From positions 85,785 through 149,784 of the forward strand of contig NZ_UFQO01000005.1 of NCBI RefSeq assembly GCF_900497595.1: DNA of 64,000 bases. Direction: 5' to 3'. The DNA comes from Treponema pectinovorum. GTDB taxonomy: Bacteria > Spirochaetota > Spirochaetia > Treponematales > Treponemataceae. Both the position numbers and the translations under genes were made by a program. Below are positions 42,652-51,885 of the stretch, in pieces. Within the stretch, counting starts at the first letter, position 1. Every line of letters begins with the position of its first letter. The notes under the pieces are model-generated. The model did no database searches. It saw only the letters and a program-made list of their open reading frames with translations, and was not told the origin of the DNA.

Positions 42652-43713
42652 ATGAAATATGCAAAAAAGAAAAATGCGAGACAAAATAAATGCCATCTTT
42701 GTAAGCCGATTTATCGATTTGCCTTTTTATTTTTTATCGGTATTTTTATTTCAGCGTTCTGTTTTGTTGCCTGCTCGTCTTCTCCCAAAAAAACAATGAA
42801 AATTACAGAAACTTCGCAGAAAGCTTCTGTTTTGTATCAGCGGGCAAATTCTGAACTTGCTTCATTTAGTTTTCAAAACTCTTATAATCACCTTGCTCAA
42901 GCATACTCACTTGCTTTAAGCGTTGATGATGAAGAACTTCTGACTAAAATTTGTCTTTCTTCGATTATCTGCAAAATTTTTTATGAACAAAACCCTAAAA
43001 CAAAGATTGAATCAGCACTATTGAAAAAAAATGATGAAGCAAAAGATGAATTGGACTTTTATTTTTATAGTTTAAGTCCTACAGATTTTTTGCAAGAAGC
43101 AGAGCAATATTCTAAAAATACTAAAAAGAAAGAATTTTATGAAGTTGTCTGTAAGGTTTACAAAACACAATTGAATCTTTTATTGCAAGGCGAAAAATCA
43201 AATTCCGATGAAAAAAAATCAGACGAAAACTCAAAAGGACAATTTTCTGAACTTGAGCAGAATCAAACATCATATTCTTCAATCTTAAAAACAGAACCTT
43301 ATTATCTTGCATATTTAAAAAGAACTCTGGCAGATACATACGCATACAAAAAAGAATTTCAAAAAGCAAAGGATTCTTATCTTGCAGCCGCAGAAATTCA
43401 CATAAAGAATCGTGATTTAAAAGAAATCGGTCACGATTTTTACGATGCAGCTCGCATGGCTTCTATTTTAAAACAAAAAGACGAAGCACTTTTTTTAATA
43501 GATAAGGCGCTAAAATACGATAAGGATGCAGAAAATTCAGTTGCAATCGCTTCTGATTATTTTGCATTTGCGTTGATTCTGATAAAAAATGCGCCAACAG
43601 AAGCTGAAAAAATCTCTGCAAAAAATGCTGCTCTTTGGGCTAGAAAAATATATTTATCGAATCATTTTTTTGAAGAAGCGGATTTTTGTTTAAAAACGGC
43701 TCAATCGATTTAA
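42652..43713 (+). CDS. TPR-like lipoprotein, last gene of the Mla operon
   Basis: A 353-aa protein with a long Lys-rich N-terminus, a hydrophobic stretch and lipobox (FCFVACSSS), then helical repeats (LASFSFQNSYNHLAQAYSLALSV, LKEIGHDFYDAARMASIL, EALFLIDKALKYDKDA) of TPR type. It starts 18 nt after mlaD with SD AAGAGG. It may stand in for the missing periplasmic partner, but it does not resemble MlaC. Function is unknown. Confidence 0.65.
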   Translation: MKYAKKKNARQNKCHLCKPIYRFAFLFFIGIFISAFCFVACSSSPKKTMKITETSQKASVLYQRANSELASFSFQNSYNHLAQAYSLALSVDDEELLTKICLSSIICKIFYEQNPKTKIESALLKKNDEAKDELDFYFYSLSPTDFLQEAEQYSKNTKKKEFYEVVCKVYKTQLNLLLQGEKSNSDEKKSDENSKGQFSELEQNQTSYSSILKTEPYYLAYLKRTLADTYAYKKEFQKAKDSYLAAAEIHIKNRDLKEIGHDFYDAARMASILKQKDEALFLIDKALKYDKDAENSVAIASDYFAFALILIKNAPTEAEKISAKNAALWARKIYLSNHFFEEADFCLKTAQSI

Positions 43714-43757
43714 ATTAAAATTTAATTCTTTTAGCAAAATTGTGCAGATTTTCAATT

Positions 43758-44783
43758 TTATTTTGAAGTCGAATCTGTTTTTTCTTCTGAATTAGGTTTT
43801 TCGCCTTTTTCTTCAACAGAGCCGGTTTTTAAAGATGCTGCATCAGAAAGATTTTCAGTTTTTTCTTGTTTTTCAGTTGATGTATTTTTTTTATCTTGAA
43901 TAGCAGTTTTTTCTTTTTGAGCAATAGTTTGCTCTTTTTCTTCTGTAGAATCTTCTGGCGCTAAAACAATGCTGTAGTCGGTTTTGTCGTATGGAAGTTG
44001 CATTATCGCTTCTACTAAGGATTTTTGCAGTTCTTCAAAGATGTAAGTTCGTATGTAAGATTTTAAATTATCTGGAGTATCCGGCGTAAAAATCAGCACA
44101 GCAAGAATTCCTGTTTGCATTGCCTTTACTGTGTGAATTTTTGCATTCACTTTGATTTGCTTTGGACCTAAAACCAGCGTGAGCCCCTGAATTACGGTAT
44201 TTACGCGTGCAATCTGTGCATATTTTACAGGAATTACAATGCCAACCCCAATCGAAGATATATCGATAAAATTCATCTTGTACATCATATTTCCGCTTAC
44301 AAAATAAACTTCTGCATCTTTGTTATTCGCGCAGTTCAACCTTACAAACTGCCTCACGCCTTTTGCGTGCAGCGAATCTAATTTTGAAAGAACGCCTGGT
44401 AAAATTTCTGCAAATGTTTTGTCGAGTGTAAAAAATCCTGCTTCTAGTTTTAGGGCGCTTTTAAAACGCTCCCTATCTTGTCCTTTTAATTTTCCAGTAA
44501 AAACGCCAAAGGAAGTCGAAGAAAATTCAGTTGCTGTTTCAAAATACTGTATAAAATTGAACCAAGTTGAAGCGTTATTTTGGTTATCTGCATTTATATA
44601 GACTATAGATTTTTGGTTTGCCAAAAGGATGCTCTTTAATTGCCTGTAGTCTTCAACCTTGTAGACTTCGTATTCCTGTTCCATAAGACGAAGAATTATA
44701 TTCGTGTTTAGCGAAAAAGTTGTGCCCAAAAAGAATATCTTTCTTCCAAAAATTTCTGTTTTTTGCGAGGGAATAGCATCCAT
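43758..44783 (-). CDS. REC-like/PilZ protein
   Basis: A 341-aa protein. Residues 1-135 resemble a receiver-like fold (KIFFLGTTFSLNTNIILRLM, KSIVYINADNQNNASTWF) without the phosphorylatable Asp pattern. Residues about 143-245 form a PilZ domain with RQFVR and DISSIG, the RxxxR and DxSxxG motifs for cyclic-di-GMP. The C-terminal 60 residues are Glu/Lys/Thr/Ser-rich and disordered. A c-di-GMP-responsive role in motility or envelope control is inferred. Confidence 0.75.
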   Translation of the reverse strand: MDAIPSQKTEIFGRKIFFLGTTFSLNTNIILRLMEQEYEVYKVEDYRQLKSILLANQKSIVYINADNQNNASTWFNFIQYFETATEFSSTSFGVFTGKLKGQDRERFKSALKLEAGFFTLDKTFAEILPGVLSKLDSLHAKGVRQFVRLNCANNKDAEVYFVSGNMMYKMNFIDISSIGVGIVIPVKYAQIARVNTVIQGLTLVLGPKQIKVNAKIHTVKAMQTGILAVLIFTPDTPDNLKSYIRTYIFEELQKSLVEAIMQLPYDKTDYSIVLAPEDSTEEKEQTIAQKEKTAIQDKKNTSTEKQEKTENLSDAASLKTGSVEEKGEKPNSEEKTDSTSK

Positions 44784-44925
44784 TTTTCTTTTCCTACAAA
44801 ATCATTATTGCAAATATATCGACTTTTTTAAAGCCTAGTGTTGAAGTTGTAAGCGATTATATCATAAAATGAAAGATATGGTTTGTTTACTGTTCTGCGT
44901 TGCAGACTTTTAGCATCTAATATTG

Positions 44926-44958
44926 CCGCAAAAAATTGATTGCGGTCATTTTTTATTT
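44926..44958 (+). terminator. Hairpin with U-tract in the HU gene leader
   Basis: CCGCAA (44926-44931) pairs with TTGCGG (44940-44945) across AAAATTGA, followed by TCATTTTTTATTTT and then the SD AAGGAG. It may be a weak terminator for upstream transcripts or a 5'-UTR attenuator. Confidence 0.5.
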
Positions 44959-44973
44959 TACAAGGAGAACAAA

Positions 44974-45249
44974 ATGAATAAGTCAGAACTTATCGACGCT
45001 ATGGCAAAAAAATCGGGACTTACAAAAAAGGATTCGGAGTTGGCACTCAAAGCGTTTATAGAAACTGTTTCAGATACTCTTGCAAAAGGAGATGATGTTG
45101 CTCTTTTAGGTTTTGGAACTTTTGGAATAGGGGAGCGCGCTGCACGTTCTGGAAGAAATCCTAAAACTGGCGAAGTTATAAAAATCAAAGCGTCAAAATC
45201 GCCAAAATTCAAGGCAGGAAAAGCTCTTAAAGACAAGGTCAACAAATAG
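44974..45249 (+). CDS. HU/IHF-family DNA-binding protein
   Basis: A 91-aa histone-like protein; ATG 44974 is fixed by AAGGAG upstream. Motifs: LIDAMAKKSGLTKKDSELALKAFIETV, the GFGTFGIGERAARSGRNPKTGE core (with the Pro of the DNA-intercalating arm) and the KAGKALKD end. It compacts and bends DNA. The length and sequence fit HU more than IHF. A leader hairpin precedes it and a strong terminator follows. Confidence 0.94.
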   Translation: MNKSELIDAMAKKSGLTKKDSELALKAFIETVSDTLAKGDDVALLGFGTFGIGERAARSGRNPKTGEVIKIKASKSPKFKAGKALKDKVNK

Positions 45250-45284
45250 TTTTCTTTTATAAAGATTAAAAACTATAAAATTTA

Positions 45285-45343
45285 AAAACCCTGAACAAAG
45301 TTTTATCAAAAATCGATAAGAATGTTCGGGGTTTTGTTTTTTT
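45285..45343. terminator. Strong terminator after HU (near-symmetric)
   Basis: AAAACCCTGAACA (45285-45297) pairs with TGTTCGGGGTTTT (45323-45335), a 13-bp stem with a T run after. Since the other strand also has a T-rich end (AAAACCC arm), it may serve both the HU gene and the convergent gene 45351-45899. Confidence 0.8.
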
Positions 45344-45350
45344 TATAATG

Positions 45351-45899
45351 CTATTTTGCGTTTTCGATGTCTTTTGAATTTTGTTTTATCTTTTGTGCAA
45401 CAATCTGGAACGCAGAAAAAGTTTTTGTTTCGGTATTAAACGTCGATATCATAACCCAATCGCCTTTTGCAAGTTCAGAAAGTTCTATTTTTTTAGATTG
45501 GGGTGGAAGAACTCTCTCATCATTTTCTTTTTTCGTTTCCTGAGAATTGAAATTTGCCCTTGGTTGTTTTTTCATTTTAAAATCGTCATTAAAGTTTATA
45601 AAAGTAAACGGACTTACTTCAACCGTAACATCTTTGCCGTCGGAATTTGTAACGACAATTTGCGAAGTTGAAAGGTTTATCGATTTTATCTTTCCAATGA
45701 TGATTTCATCATTTAGCATGTCTAAATCTCGTCTTCCAAAATCTTCTCGTTCAAAACAAAAATTTTTTCGATTTTGAAACTGTGGCTCAGGCGGATTTTT
45801 AGGATTTCCAAACTCATTAAAATTTTGAGCAACCGCTGCTCCAGTGCAAAGGCACAATGCAATCGCTAAAACTGCAACATTTTTGATTTTTTTTGACAT
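45351..45899 (-). CDS. Small secreted protein, DUF5666-like
   Basis: A 182-aa protein with a signal peptide (VAVLAIALCLCTGAAVAQ) and SD AAGGAG. The middle (IGKIKSINLSTSQIVVTNSDGKDVTVEVSPFT, described in parts; LAKGDWVMIST) is an OB-like beta domain like those of DUF5666 and similar periplasmic proteins. Between these is a Lys/Asn/Glu-rich linker. No function is known. It is periplasmic, perhaps metal- or stress-related, but that is a guess. Confidence 0.6.
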   Translation of the reverse strand: MSKKIKNVAVLAIALCLCTGAAVAQNFNEFGNPKNPPEPQFQNRKNFCFEREDFGRRDLDMLNDEIIIGKIKSINLSTSQIVVTNSDGKDVTVEVSPFTFINFNDDFKMKKQPRANFNSQETKKENDERVLPPQSKKIELSELAKGDWVMISTFNTETKTFSAFQIVAQKIKQNSKDIENAK

Positions 45900-46100
45900 A
45901 AGGCGTCTCCTTTGTAGAGTTTTTAAACTCTTTTAATTTTGAAAAACACAAGTCTTTCAGCAATCGCAAATCGATTACGTAAACAACAATAATGCACGCT
46001 CGCATAAGAATCTTTAAACTTTTATGAGCAAAAGGTAAGAGTTTTCTTAAATTTTTTTCTGGAAAAAATATAAAAACTATAAAAAAAAGCATTTTTGCTA

Positions 46101-46129
46101 TTGACACTTTTTAAGTAAAATCGTATATT
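46101..46129 (+). promoter_or_regulatory. tRNA-Lys promoter
   Basis: TTGACA (46101-46106), 17 bp, TATATT (46124-46129). The tRNA starts 28 nt after the -10. Confidence 0.85.
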
Positions 46130-46156
46130 TCTTAAGCATTCACGAAGCGAATGTAT

Positions 46157-46229
46157 GGGCTACTAGCTCAGGTGGTAGAGCACCGCCCTTTTAAGGCGGC
46201 TGTCGATGGTTCGAGTCCATCGTAGCTCA
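46157..46229 (+). tRNA. tRNA-Lys (anticodon UUU)
   Basis: A 73-nt cloverleaf: acceptor GGGCTAC with GTAGCTC, D arm GCTC-N-GAGC, anticodon stem CCGCC/GGCGG with loop CTTTTAA (anticodon TTT), TPsiC arm GATGG-TTCGAGT-CCATC and discriminator A. The CCA end is not encoded. It has its own promoter and terminator. Confidence 0.97.
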
Positions 46230-46232
46230 GTA

Positions 46233-46263
46233 AACGGTCATCAATATGGTGGCCGTTTTTTTT
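46233..46263 (+). terminator. tRNA-Lys terminator
   Basis: AACGGTCATC (46233-46242) pairs with GGTGGCCGTT (46248-46257), with G-U pairs and a 5-nt loop, then eight T. Confidence 0.85.
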
Positions 46264-46495
46264 ATTTTAAATTTTATCTGGGCGACTTTTTGCTCTTAAA
46301 ATCGCAAAAAACACGCTTTCCAAAGTTCCGCTTGCGCTCCATTCTTGTGTGGTTGCAAGCATCCCCACAAGAACCAGCTCTTCGCTGGCTTTTCCAATCG
46401 TTGTCGCATCCTTTTCTATATGTTTATTGTTTTAAATTCTTAAAAAATCTATAATTCGTGCTGATTGATTTTTAGACGGTCTGGTACGCCGTTGT
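46264..46495 (+). repeat. Gene-free stretch with a decayed copy of the GC-rich repeat
   Basis: It opens like the other repeats (CTGGGCGACTTTTTGCTC, 46278-46295), then TCGCAAAAAACACGC and AGTTCCGCTTGCGCTCC, and AACCAGCTCTTCGCTGGC. It is shorter and more divergent than the other copies. After about 46420 the sequence is AT-rich with nothing I recognise. Confidence 0.45.
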
Positions 46496-46549
46496 TGTCA
46501 ATTCAAAAAAACAGTCACTTTTCCTAAAAAGTGACAAATGTCAATTCAA
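46496..46549. promoter_or_regulatory. Direct repeat flanking a hairpin upstream of the NifU-like gene
   Basis: TGTCAATTCAA occurs twice, at 46496-46506 and 46539-46549, 43 bp apart. Between them GTCACTTTT-CCTA-AAAAGTGAC (46514-46535) is a perfect 9-bp inverted repeat. SD TAGGAG follows and then ATG 46570. This looks like an operator or a control region. Confidence 0.5.
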
Positions 46550-46569
46550 TTTATTTTTAGGAGAATTTT

Positions 46570-47271
46570 ATGATCTACACTGCAGAAGTGGAACATATGT
46601 GTCCTTTGGCAAAAGGCGCATATCACGGGCCTGCTCCTATTCCTGAAGAAGGAAAATGGGTCAAGGTAAAAGAAATCAAAGATGTTTCAGGTTTTACACA
46701 TGGAATCGGCTGGTGTGCTCCTCAGCAGGGCGCTTGCAAACTTTCTTTGAACATCAAAAACGGCATTATAGAAGAAGCCCTTGTCGAAACAATCGGTTGT
46801 TCTGGTATGACACACTCGGCAGCAATGGCTTCTGAAATCCTTATCGGAAAAACCTTGCTCGAAGCCTTAAACACAGACCTCGTTTGCGATGCTATAAACA
46901 CAGCGATGCGTGAACTTTTTATGCAAATCGTATACGGTCGCTCTCAGTCTGCATATTCAGAAGGTGGATTAAAAGTTGGCGCGTCTTTGGAAGATCTTGG
47001 AAAAAACCTTCGCTCACAGGTTGGAACAATGTTTGCAACTAGGAAAACAGGACCACGCTATCTTGAAATGACTGAAGGTTATGTAGAAACTTGCGCAGTT
47101 GACAAAGATAATCAAATTATCGGTTACAATTGTATAAACTTTGGAAAATTGATGGATTCTCTTAAAGCTGGAAAACCTGCACAAGAGGCTATCGCTGGGG
47201 CGCGCACACATTACGGTCGTGTAACAGAAGATCAGGGTATGGTTCGTCTTATTGACCCACGCAAGGAGTAG
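46570..47271 (+). CDS. NifU/IscU-like protein paired with GGGtGRT
   Basis: A 233-aa protein with an IscU-like core: GACKLSLNIKNGIIEEALVETIGCSGMTHSAAMASEIL aligns by eye with the scaffold pattern (described in parts), with Cys residues in WCAPQQGAC and TIGCSGM. IscU-family scaffolds build Fe-S clusters. The protein is longer than IscU and the third ligand Cys is uncertain. It is annotated in anaerobes as an Fe-S scaffold-like protein next to a GGGtGRT protein. A 3-nt gap to the next gene shows tight coupling. Confidence 0.75.
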   Translation: MIYTAEVEHMCPLAKGAYHGPAPIPEEGKWVKVKEIKDVSGFTHGIGWCAPQQGACKLSLNIKNGIIEEALVETIGCSGMTHSAAMASEILIGKTLLEALNTDLVCDAINTAMRELFMQIVYGRSQSAYSEGGLKVGASLEDLGKNLRSQVGTMFATRKTGPRYLEMTEGYVETCAVDKDNQIIGYNCINFGKLMDSLKAGKPAQEAIAGARTHYGRVTEDQGMVRLIDPRKE

Positions 47272-47274
47272 AAA

Positions 47275-48315
47275 ATGGCAACATTATTTGAAGATTTTGA
47301 AGGCCGTATCCCACAGATAAATAAGGTTCTTAAAGAATATGGTTTTAGCGAAGGCGAAAAAGGTTTGAACGAGGCTCGCGATTTGTGCAAGGTTCGTGGC
47401 TTTGATCCTTACGAAATTTGCCATTCAACACAGCAAATTTGTTTTGAAGATGCAAAATGGGCTTATGTTTTGGGTTCTGCAATCGCCATTAAAGAGGCAG
47501 AAAAAACAGGCGATAAAACAGGTTCCTCTGCTGCAGCAAACATTGGAAAAGGACTTCAGGCATTTTGTTTGCCAGGTTCTGTAGCAGATGACCGCAAAGT
47601 TGGTATTGGACACGGAAACCTTGGTGCTCGTCTTCTTTCTGAAGAAACACAGTGCTTTGCATTTTTGGCAGGTCACGAATCTTTTGCCGCAGCAGAAGGT
47701 GCTATAAAAATTGCAGCAAACGCAAACAAAGTTCGTAAGAACAAACTCCGCGTCATCTTGAATGGTCTTGGAAAAGACGCAGCACAGATAATTTCTCGTA
47801 TCAACGGTTTTACATACGTTCAAACTGAATTTGACTATTTTAATGGGCAAGGCACGGATAAAGCGCTTAAAGTTGTAAAAGAGATTCCTTATGGTTCAAA
47901 TCCAGAACGCCTCATCGTAAAATGCTACGGTGCAGACGACGTTCGCGAAGGTGTTGCAATCATGTGGCACGAAGACGTTGATGTTTCAATTACTGGTAAT
48001 TCAACAAACCCAACACGTTTTCAGCATCCTGTTGCAGGAACTTACAAAAAAGAACGCTTCCTTGAAGGTAAAAATTACTTTTCTGTAGCAAGCGGTGGCG
48101 GAACAGGACGCACGCTCCATCCAGACAACATGGCAGCAGGTCCAGCATCCTACGGATTTACAGACACACTCGGACGTATGCACTCCGACGCACAGTTTGC
48201 AGGTTCTTCATCAGTTCCAGCACATGTAGAGATGATGGGATTTATGGGAATGGGAAACAACCCGATGGTAGGTTGCACAGTTGCTTGTGCAGTTGCTGTA
48301 GCAGGTTCGTTCTAA
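47275..48315 (+). CDS. GGGtGRT-family protein of unknown function
   Basis: A 346-aa soluble protein, start 3 nt after its partner, with SD AAGGAG. It contains the name-giving SGGGTGRTLHPDN near residue 275 and several conserved Gly/His/Cys segments (GIGHGNLGARLLSEETQCFAF, MGMGNNPMVGCTVACAV). No enzyme class is known to me. The pairing with an IscU-like protein suggests a metal- or Fe-S-linked reaction. Family recognition is firm; function is open. Confidence 0.8.
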   Translation: MATLFEDFEGRIPQINKVLKEYGFSEGEKGLNEARDLCKVRGFDPYEICHSTQQICFEDAKWAYVLGSAIAIKEAEKTGDKTGSSAAANIGKGLQAFCLPGSVADDRKVGIGHGNLGARLLSEETQCFAFLAGHESFAAAEGAIKIAANANKVRKNKLRVILNGLGKDAAQIISRINGFTYVQTEFDYFNGQGTDKALKVVKEIPYGSNPERLIVKCYGADDVREGVAIMWHEDVDVSITGNSTNPTRFQHPVAGTYKKERFLEGKNYFSVASGGGTGRTLHPDNMAAGPASYGFTDTLGRMHSDAQFAGSSSVPAHVEMMGFMGMGNNPMVGCTVACAVAVAGSF

Positions 48316-48342
48316 ATTTAAAAAGAAAAAAATAAATTAAAG

Positions 48343-48372
48343 GGAGCTTCGGTTTTGGAGCTCCTTTTTTTT
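48343..48372 (+). terminator. Intrinsic terminator after the GGGtGRT gene
   Basis: GGAGCT (48343-48348) pairs with AGCTCC (48359-48364), followed by eight T. Confidence 0.75.
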
Positions 48373-48448
48373 ATAAAACGATTCAAGCCCAATAAAAAAA
48401 AAGCCAGTACTTCGATGCACATTTAAAAGCGTTGTTTTGCTGACCTTT

Positions 48449-49066
48449 TTATTTTTTCCAACTGCGAGTTAAAACAGGAATCAGCATGCCGCCGACAGCG
48501 TTTCCAAGCACAACGGTTAAAACAAAAATGAAATTTGCAAGCGAAAAAGTATCTTTCCCAAAAGCTGCTCCGTTGTAAAAAGAATTTGCGATTGAGTGGT
48601 CAAATCCTGCAATTATAAAAAGCGGTACATAGATAAAAAGCCCAATTTTTTGATTTTTCTTCCAGCTGTCTACAGAAAGAAACATCAAAATTCCGCACAG
48701 AATAGCAGAGATAAAGGATTTTAACACTGTTCCAGAAAGTTTTGCGGAATAGCATCTTATCGCCTGTTCTTGAATGACAGGAAAATTTTTGCCAACTATC
48801 ATTCCAATTAAAAAAGTCGTAAGCAAATTAAAAACGCATATTTGAAGAACAAAAAGCGTGTATTTAAAATCAGTAAATCTAAAACCGATGTAACCGACTT
48901 TGCCTGTGTAAAGGTTAAACTCATAAACGCAGACCGTAAAAAGACCTGCAGAAAAGAGCAACGCTCCCAGCCAGTTTAGCCCCGAAGAAATGCTTGCCAA
49001 ATAGCCGATGCACCCTATGGAAATAAGAATTCCCGAAATGATGGATTTTTTAATTTCGTTTATCAT
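48449..49066 (-). CDS. Formate/nitrite transporter family (FNT) channel
   Basis: A 205-aa membrane protein from ATG 49066 (an upstream TTG is less likely). It has six helices and the FNT motifs: LYTGKVGY with the first half-helix, FDHSIANSFYN, and GNAVGG. Substrates of the family are formate, nitrite and hydrosulfide; an anaerobe with mixed-acid fermentation would fit formate. It is shorter than FocA, with reduced loops. No formate lyase gene lies nearby. Confidence 0.85.
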   Translation of the reverse strand: MINEIKKSIISGILISIGCIGYLASISSGLNWLGALLFSAGLFTVCVYEFNLYTGKVGYIGFRFTDFKYTLFVLQICVFNLLTTFLIGMIVGKNFPVIQEQAIRCYSAKLSGTVLKSFISAILCGILMFLSVDSWKKNQKIGLFIYVPLFIIAGFDHSIANSFYNGAAFGKDTFSLANFIFVLTVVLGNAVGGMLIPVLTRSWKK

Positions 49067-49109
49067 AATACACAAATTATATAGATTTTTTTATTAACAA
49101 AAAAGAAGT

Positions 49110-49450
49110 AATCAAAATTTTAACAGCACCCCAGCCAGCTTGCAGCTGGCTGGCGCTATGTGCGCCTTTCGCTAACGCTCATCCTCCTCGGTAGCCCGAA
49201 ATCGTGCTACCTGCGGTGGACTAAAGAGGCTCCCAGCGCTGGTGCGGAAGGGCCTACTTGTAGCCCCGTGTCCTGCCTGCGAGCTTACAGCGGAAGGGTC
49301 TACTTGTAGCCCCGCGTCCCGCCTGCGAGCCCCCAGCGGAAGGGATAGTAGGGGCGGCGAAGCCGTTGGCGTAAGCCAATGCAGCGGCAAGCGGAACCCC
49401 GAATAGCCCGTTTTTTTCGCTACACCTTTGGTGCAGCGAAAAAATCCGCC
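49110..49450 (-). repeat. GC-rich dispersed repeat (longest copy)
   Basis: Read on the minus strand it opens near 49450 with GGGCGGATTTTTTCGCTGCACC, then ACGGGCTATTCGGGGTTCCG, and ends near 49110. It holds two 46-bp tandem units (49254-49299, 49300-49345) with CTACTTGTAGCCCCG, TGCCTGCGAG and CAGCGGAAGGG. Another part (49151-49225: TTCGCTAACGCTCATCCTCCTCGG) is shared with 63360-63400. It lies between the FNT gene and enolase, with no coding sequence supported. Confidence 0.75.
49411..49444 (-). terminator. Terminator of enolase, part of the repeat
   Basis: On the minus strand TTTTTTCGCTGCACC-AAA-GGTGTAGCGAAAAAA forms a long hairpin with one mismatch and flanking A/T runs. It lies just past the enolase stop, so the repeat end doubles as its terminator. 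Confidence 0.7.
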
Positions 49451-49456
49451 CAAATT

Positions 49457-50767
<1,311 letters not shown>

Positions 50768-50780
50768 CTATAAAAAGATA

Positions 50781-50839
50781 AAGTTAGTTATTGCTAACTT
50801 AAATAACTGCATACTATCACAATGAAGTTATTTTCTCAA
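50781..50839 (-). promoter_or_regulatory. Enolase promoter with downstream dyad
   Basis: On the minus strand TTGAGA (50839-50834), 17-bp spacer, TAGTAT (50816-50811). Downstream in the 5'-UTR AAGTTAG-TTATTG-CTAACTT (50781-50800) is a perfect inverted repeat just before the SD. It could be an operator or an mRNA structure. Confidence 0.65.
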
Positions 50840-50879
50840 TATGCAAGCAGCGACTTGCTGTTAGTTGGTGAAAAGAAAG

Positions 50880-51055
50880 TTTTTGCAAAACTGTTGATAT
50901 TGTCTTTAGATTGCACATCCTGTGCGACAAGTGCGGCAGGGATTGGAGGGGCGGTGAAGCCGTCGAGCGCAGGAGCGCAGCGACGAGGACGATGAGCGCT
51001 TAGCGAACCCCGCAAAGCCCGATTTTTGCTTTAGCAAAAAGCTGCCTTAAAAAAA
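50880..51055 (-). repeat. GC-rich dispersed repeat
   Basis: Minus-strand reading from 51055: GGCAGCTTTTTGCTAAAGC (hairpin), CGGGCTTTGCGGGGTTCGC, then GCGCTCATCGTCCTCG and ACGGCTTCACCGCCCC, matching the layout of the 8116 and 49110-49450 copies. The rest of the 431-nt gap between eno and the DUF4912 gene is AT-rich; TTGACA at 51143-51148 may belong to a promoter for the latter. Confidence 0.65.
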
Positions 51056-51189
51056 TTTATAAGATTATTTTTATTTTTTTAGGATATATTATCTCCAAAA
51101 ATGATATACTCCTTTTTGGCTATAAAGACTTTGCTTGTAAGATTGACATAAAAACAGATTTTTAAGATTATATCAATTAATAAAAAATT

Positions 51190-51864
51190 ATGGATATAAA
51201 AATATTAAACCGTTCACATTTGGAAACCCTTTCTACTGCTGATTTAATAACTTTGTGCGACGAATTTGGAATTGATATTCCAGAAAACTTGAATAGAAGT
51301 TTTATAATTGGCGAACTTTTAGAAATTGCAGAAGAATATAAAGAAGATTTTGTAGAAGATGATATTTCTACTAGCGAAGAAATTGCGCCTGTTTCAAAAC
51401 GCGAAGACGCACTTCCGCAATCTTATAACGAAACAAATATCTGTGCCATTTTGCGTAATCCTGCGTGGATTTATGTTTATTGGGACATATCTTCTAGCGA
51501 TATTGCAAGGTTAAATGCAGATTTTTCATTCAAATCTTTGTATCTTAGAGTTTCTTTTTGGCAGGCAGAAACAGATGAAAAACCATTGGAATCTTTTGAT
51601 GTTCAAATTGGGATTTCTGACCGACAGCAGTATGTGCTTCTTTCTCCTGGGAAAAACTTTGTTAGGGTTGACCTTGTTGCCAGATATTCTGCAAAAGAAG
51701 ACGAAAATCTTGCGATAACAAGAAAAATTGAACTTCCAAAAGGTTCTTCGGTGTTGAATTCTCTTCCTGGAAGGGAATTGAATTTGCCTGTGGCTCTTGA
51801 ACTTTCTGATATGAAAGAATTGCTGACTTCTCATTTTGAGAATCACAGGCAGTCTTTTCTTTAG
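51190..51864 (+). CDS. DUF4912 protein
   Basis: A 224-aa protein with an N-terminal Rho-N/SAP-like helix pair (LETLSTADLITLCDEFGIDIP), an acidic linker and a DUF4912 domain (AILRNPAWIYVYWDISSSDIARLN, described in parts, to residue about 200). DUF4912 genes often lie beside GH57 glycosidases or glycogen genes, as here: the next gene starts 21 nt later. There is no clear Shine-Dalgarno at ATG 51190. Role unknown; a carbohydrate-binding or polysaccharide-linked function is inferred. Confidence 0.75.
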   Translation: MDIKILNRSHLETLSTADLITLCDEFGIDIPENLNRSFIIGELLEIAEEYKEDFVEDDISTSEEIAPVSKREDALPQSYNETNICAILRNPAWIYVYWDISSSDIARLNADFSFKSLYLRVSFWQAETDEKPLESFDVQIGISDRQQYVLLSPGKNFVRVDLVARYSAKEDENLAITRKIELPKGSSVLNSLPGRELNLPVALELSDMKELLTSHFENHRQSFL

Positions 51865-51885
51865 AATATAAACGGAGATGTAAAA

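Noticed and set aside
45817..46107. Minus-strand open frame of 96 codons upstream of 45351-45899
   Set aside because: It overlaps the signal peptide and SD of the well-supported secreted protein gene in another phase, and its sequence looks non-coding.
46264..46495. Additional small RNA after tRNA-Lys
   Set aside because: No promoter or consistent fold was seen; the stretch is better explained as a decayed repeat.
49172..49453. Minus-strand open frame of 93 codons next to enolase
   Set aside because: It lies entirely in the dispersed repeat; its residues come from the repeat's reading and no start signal is present.
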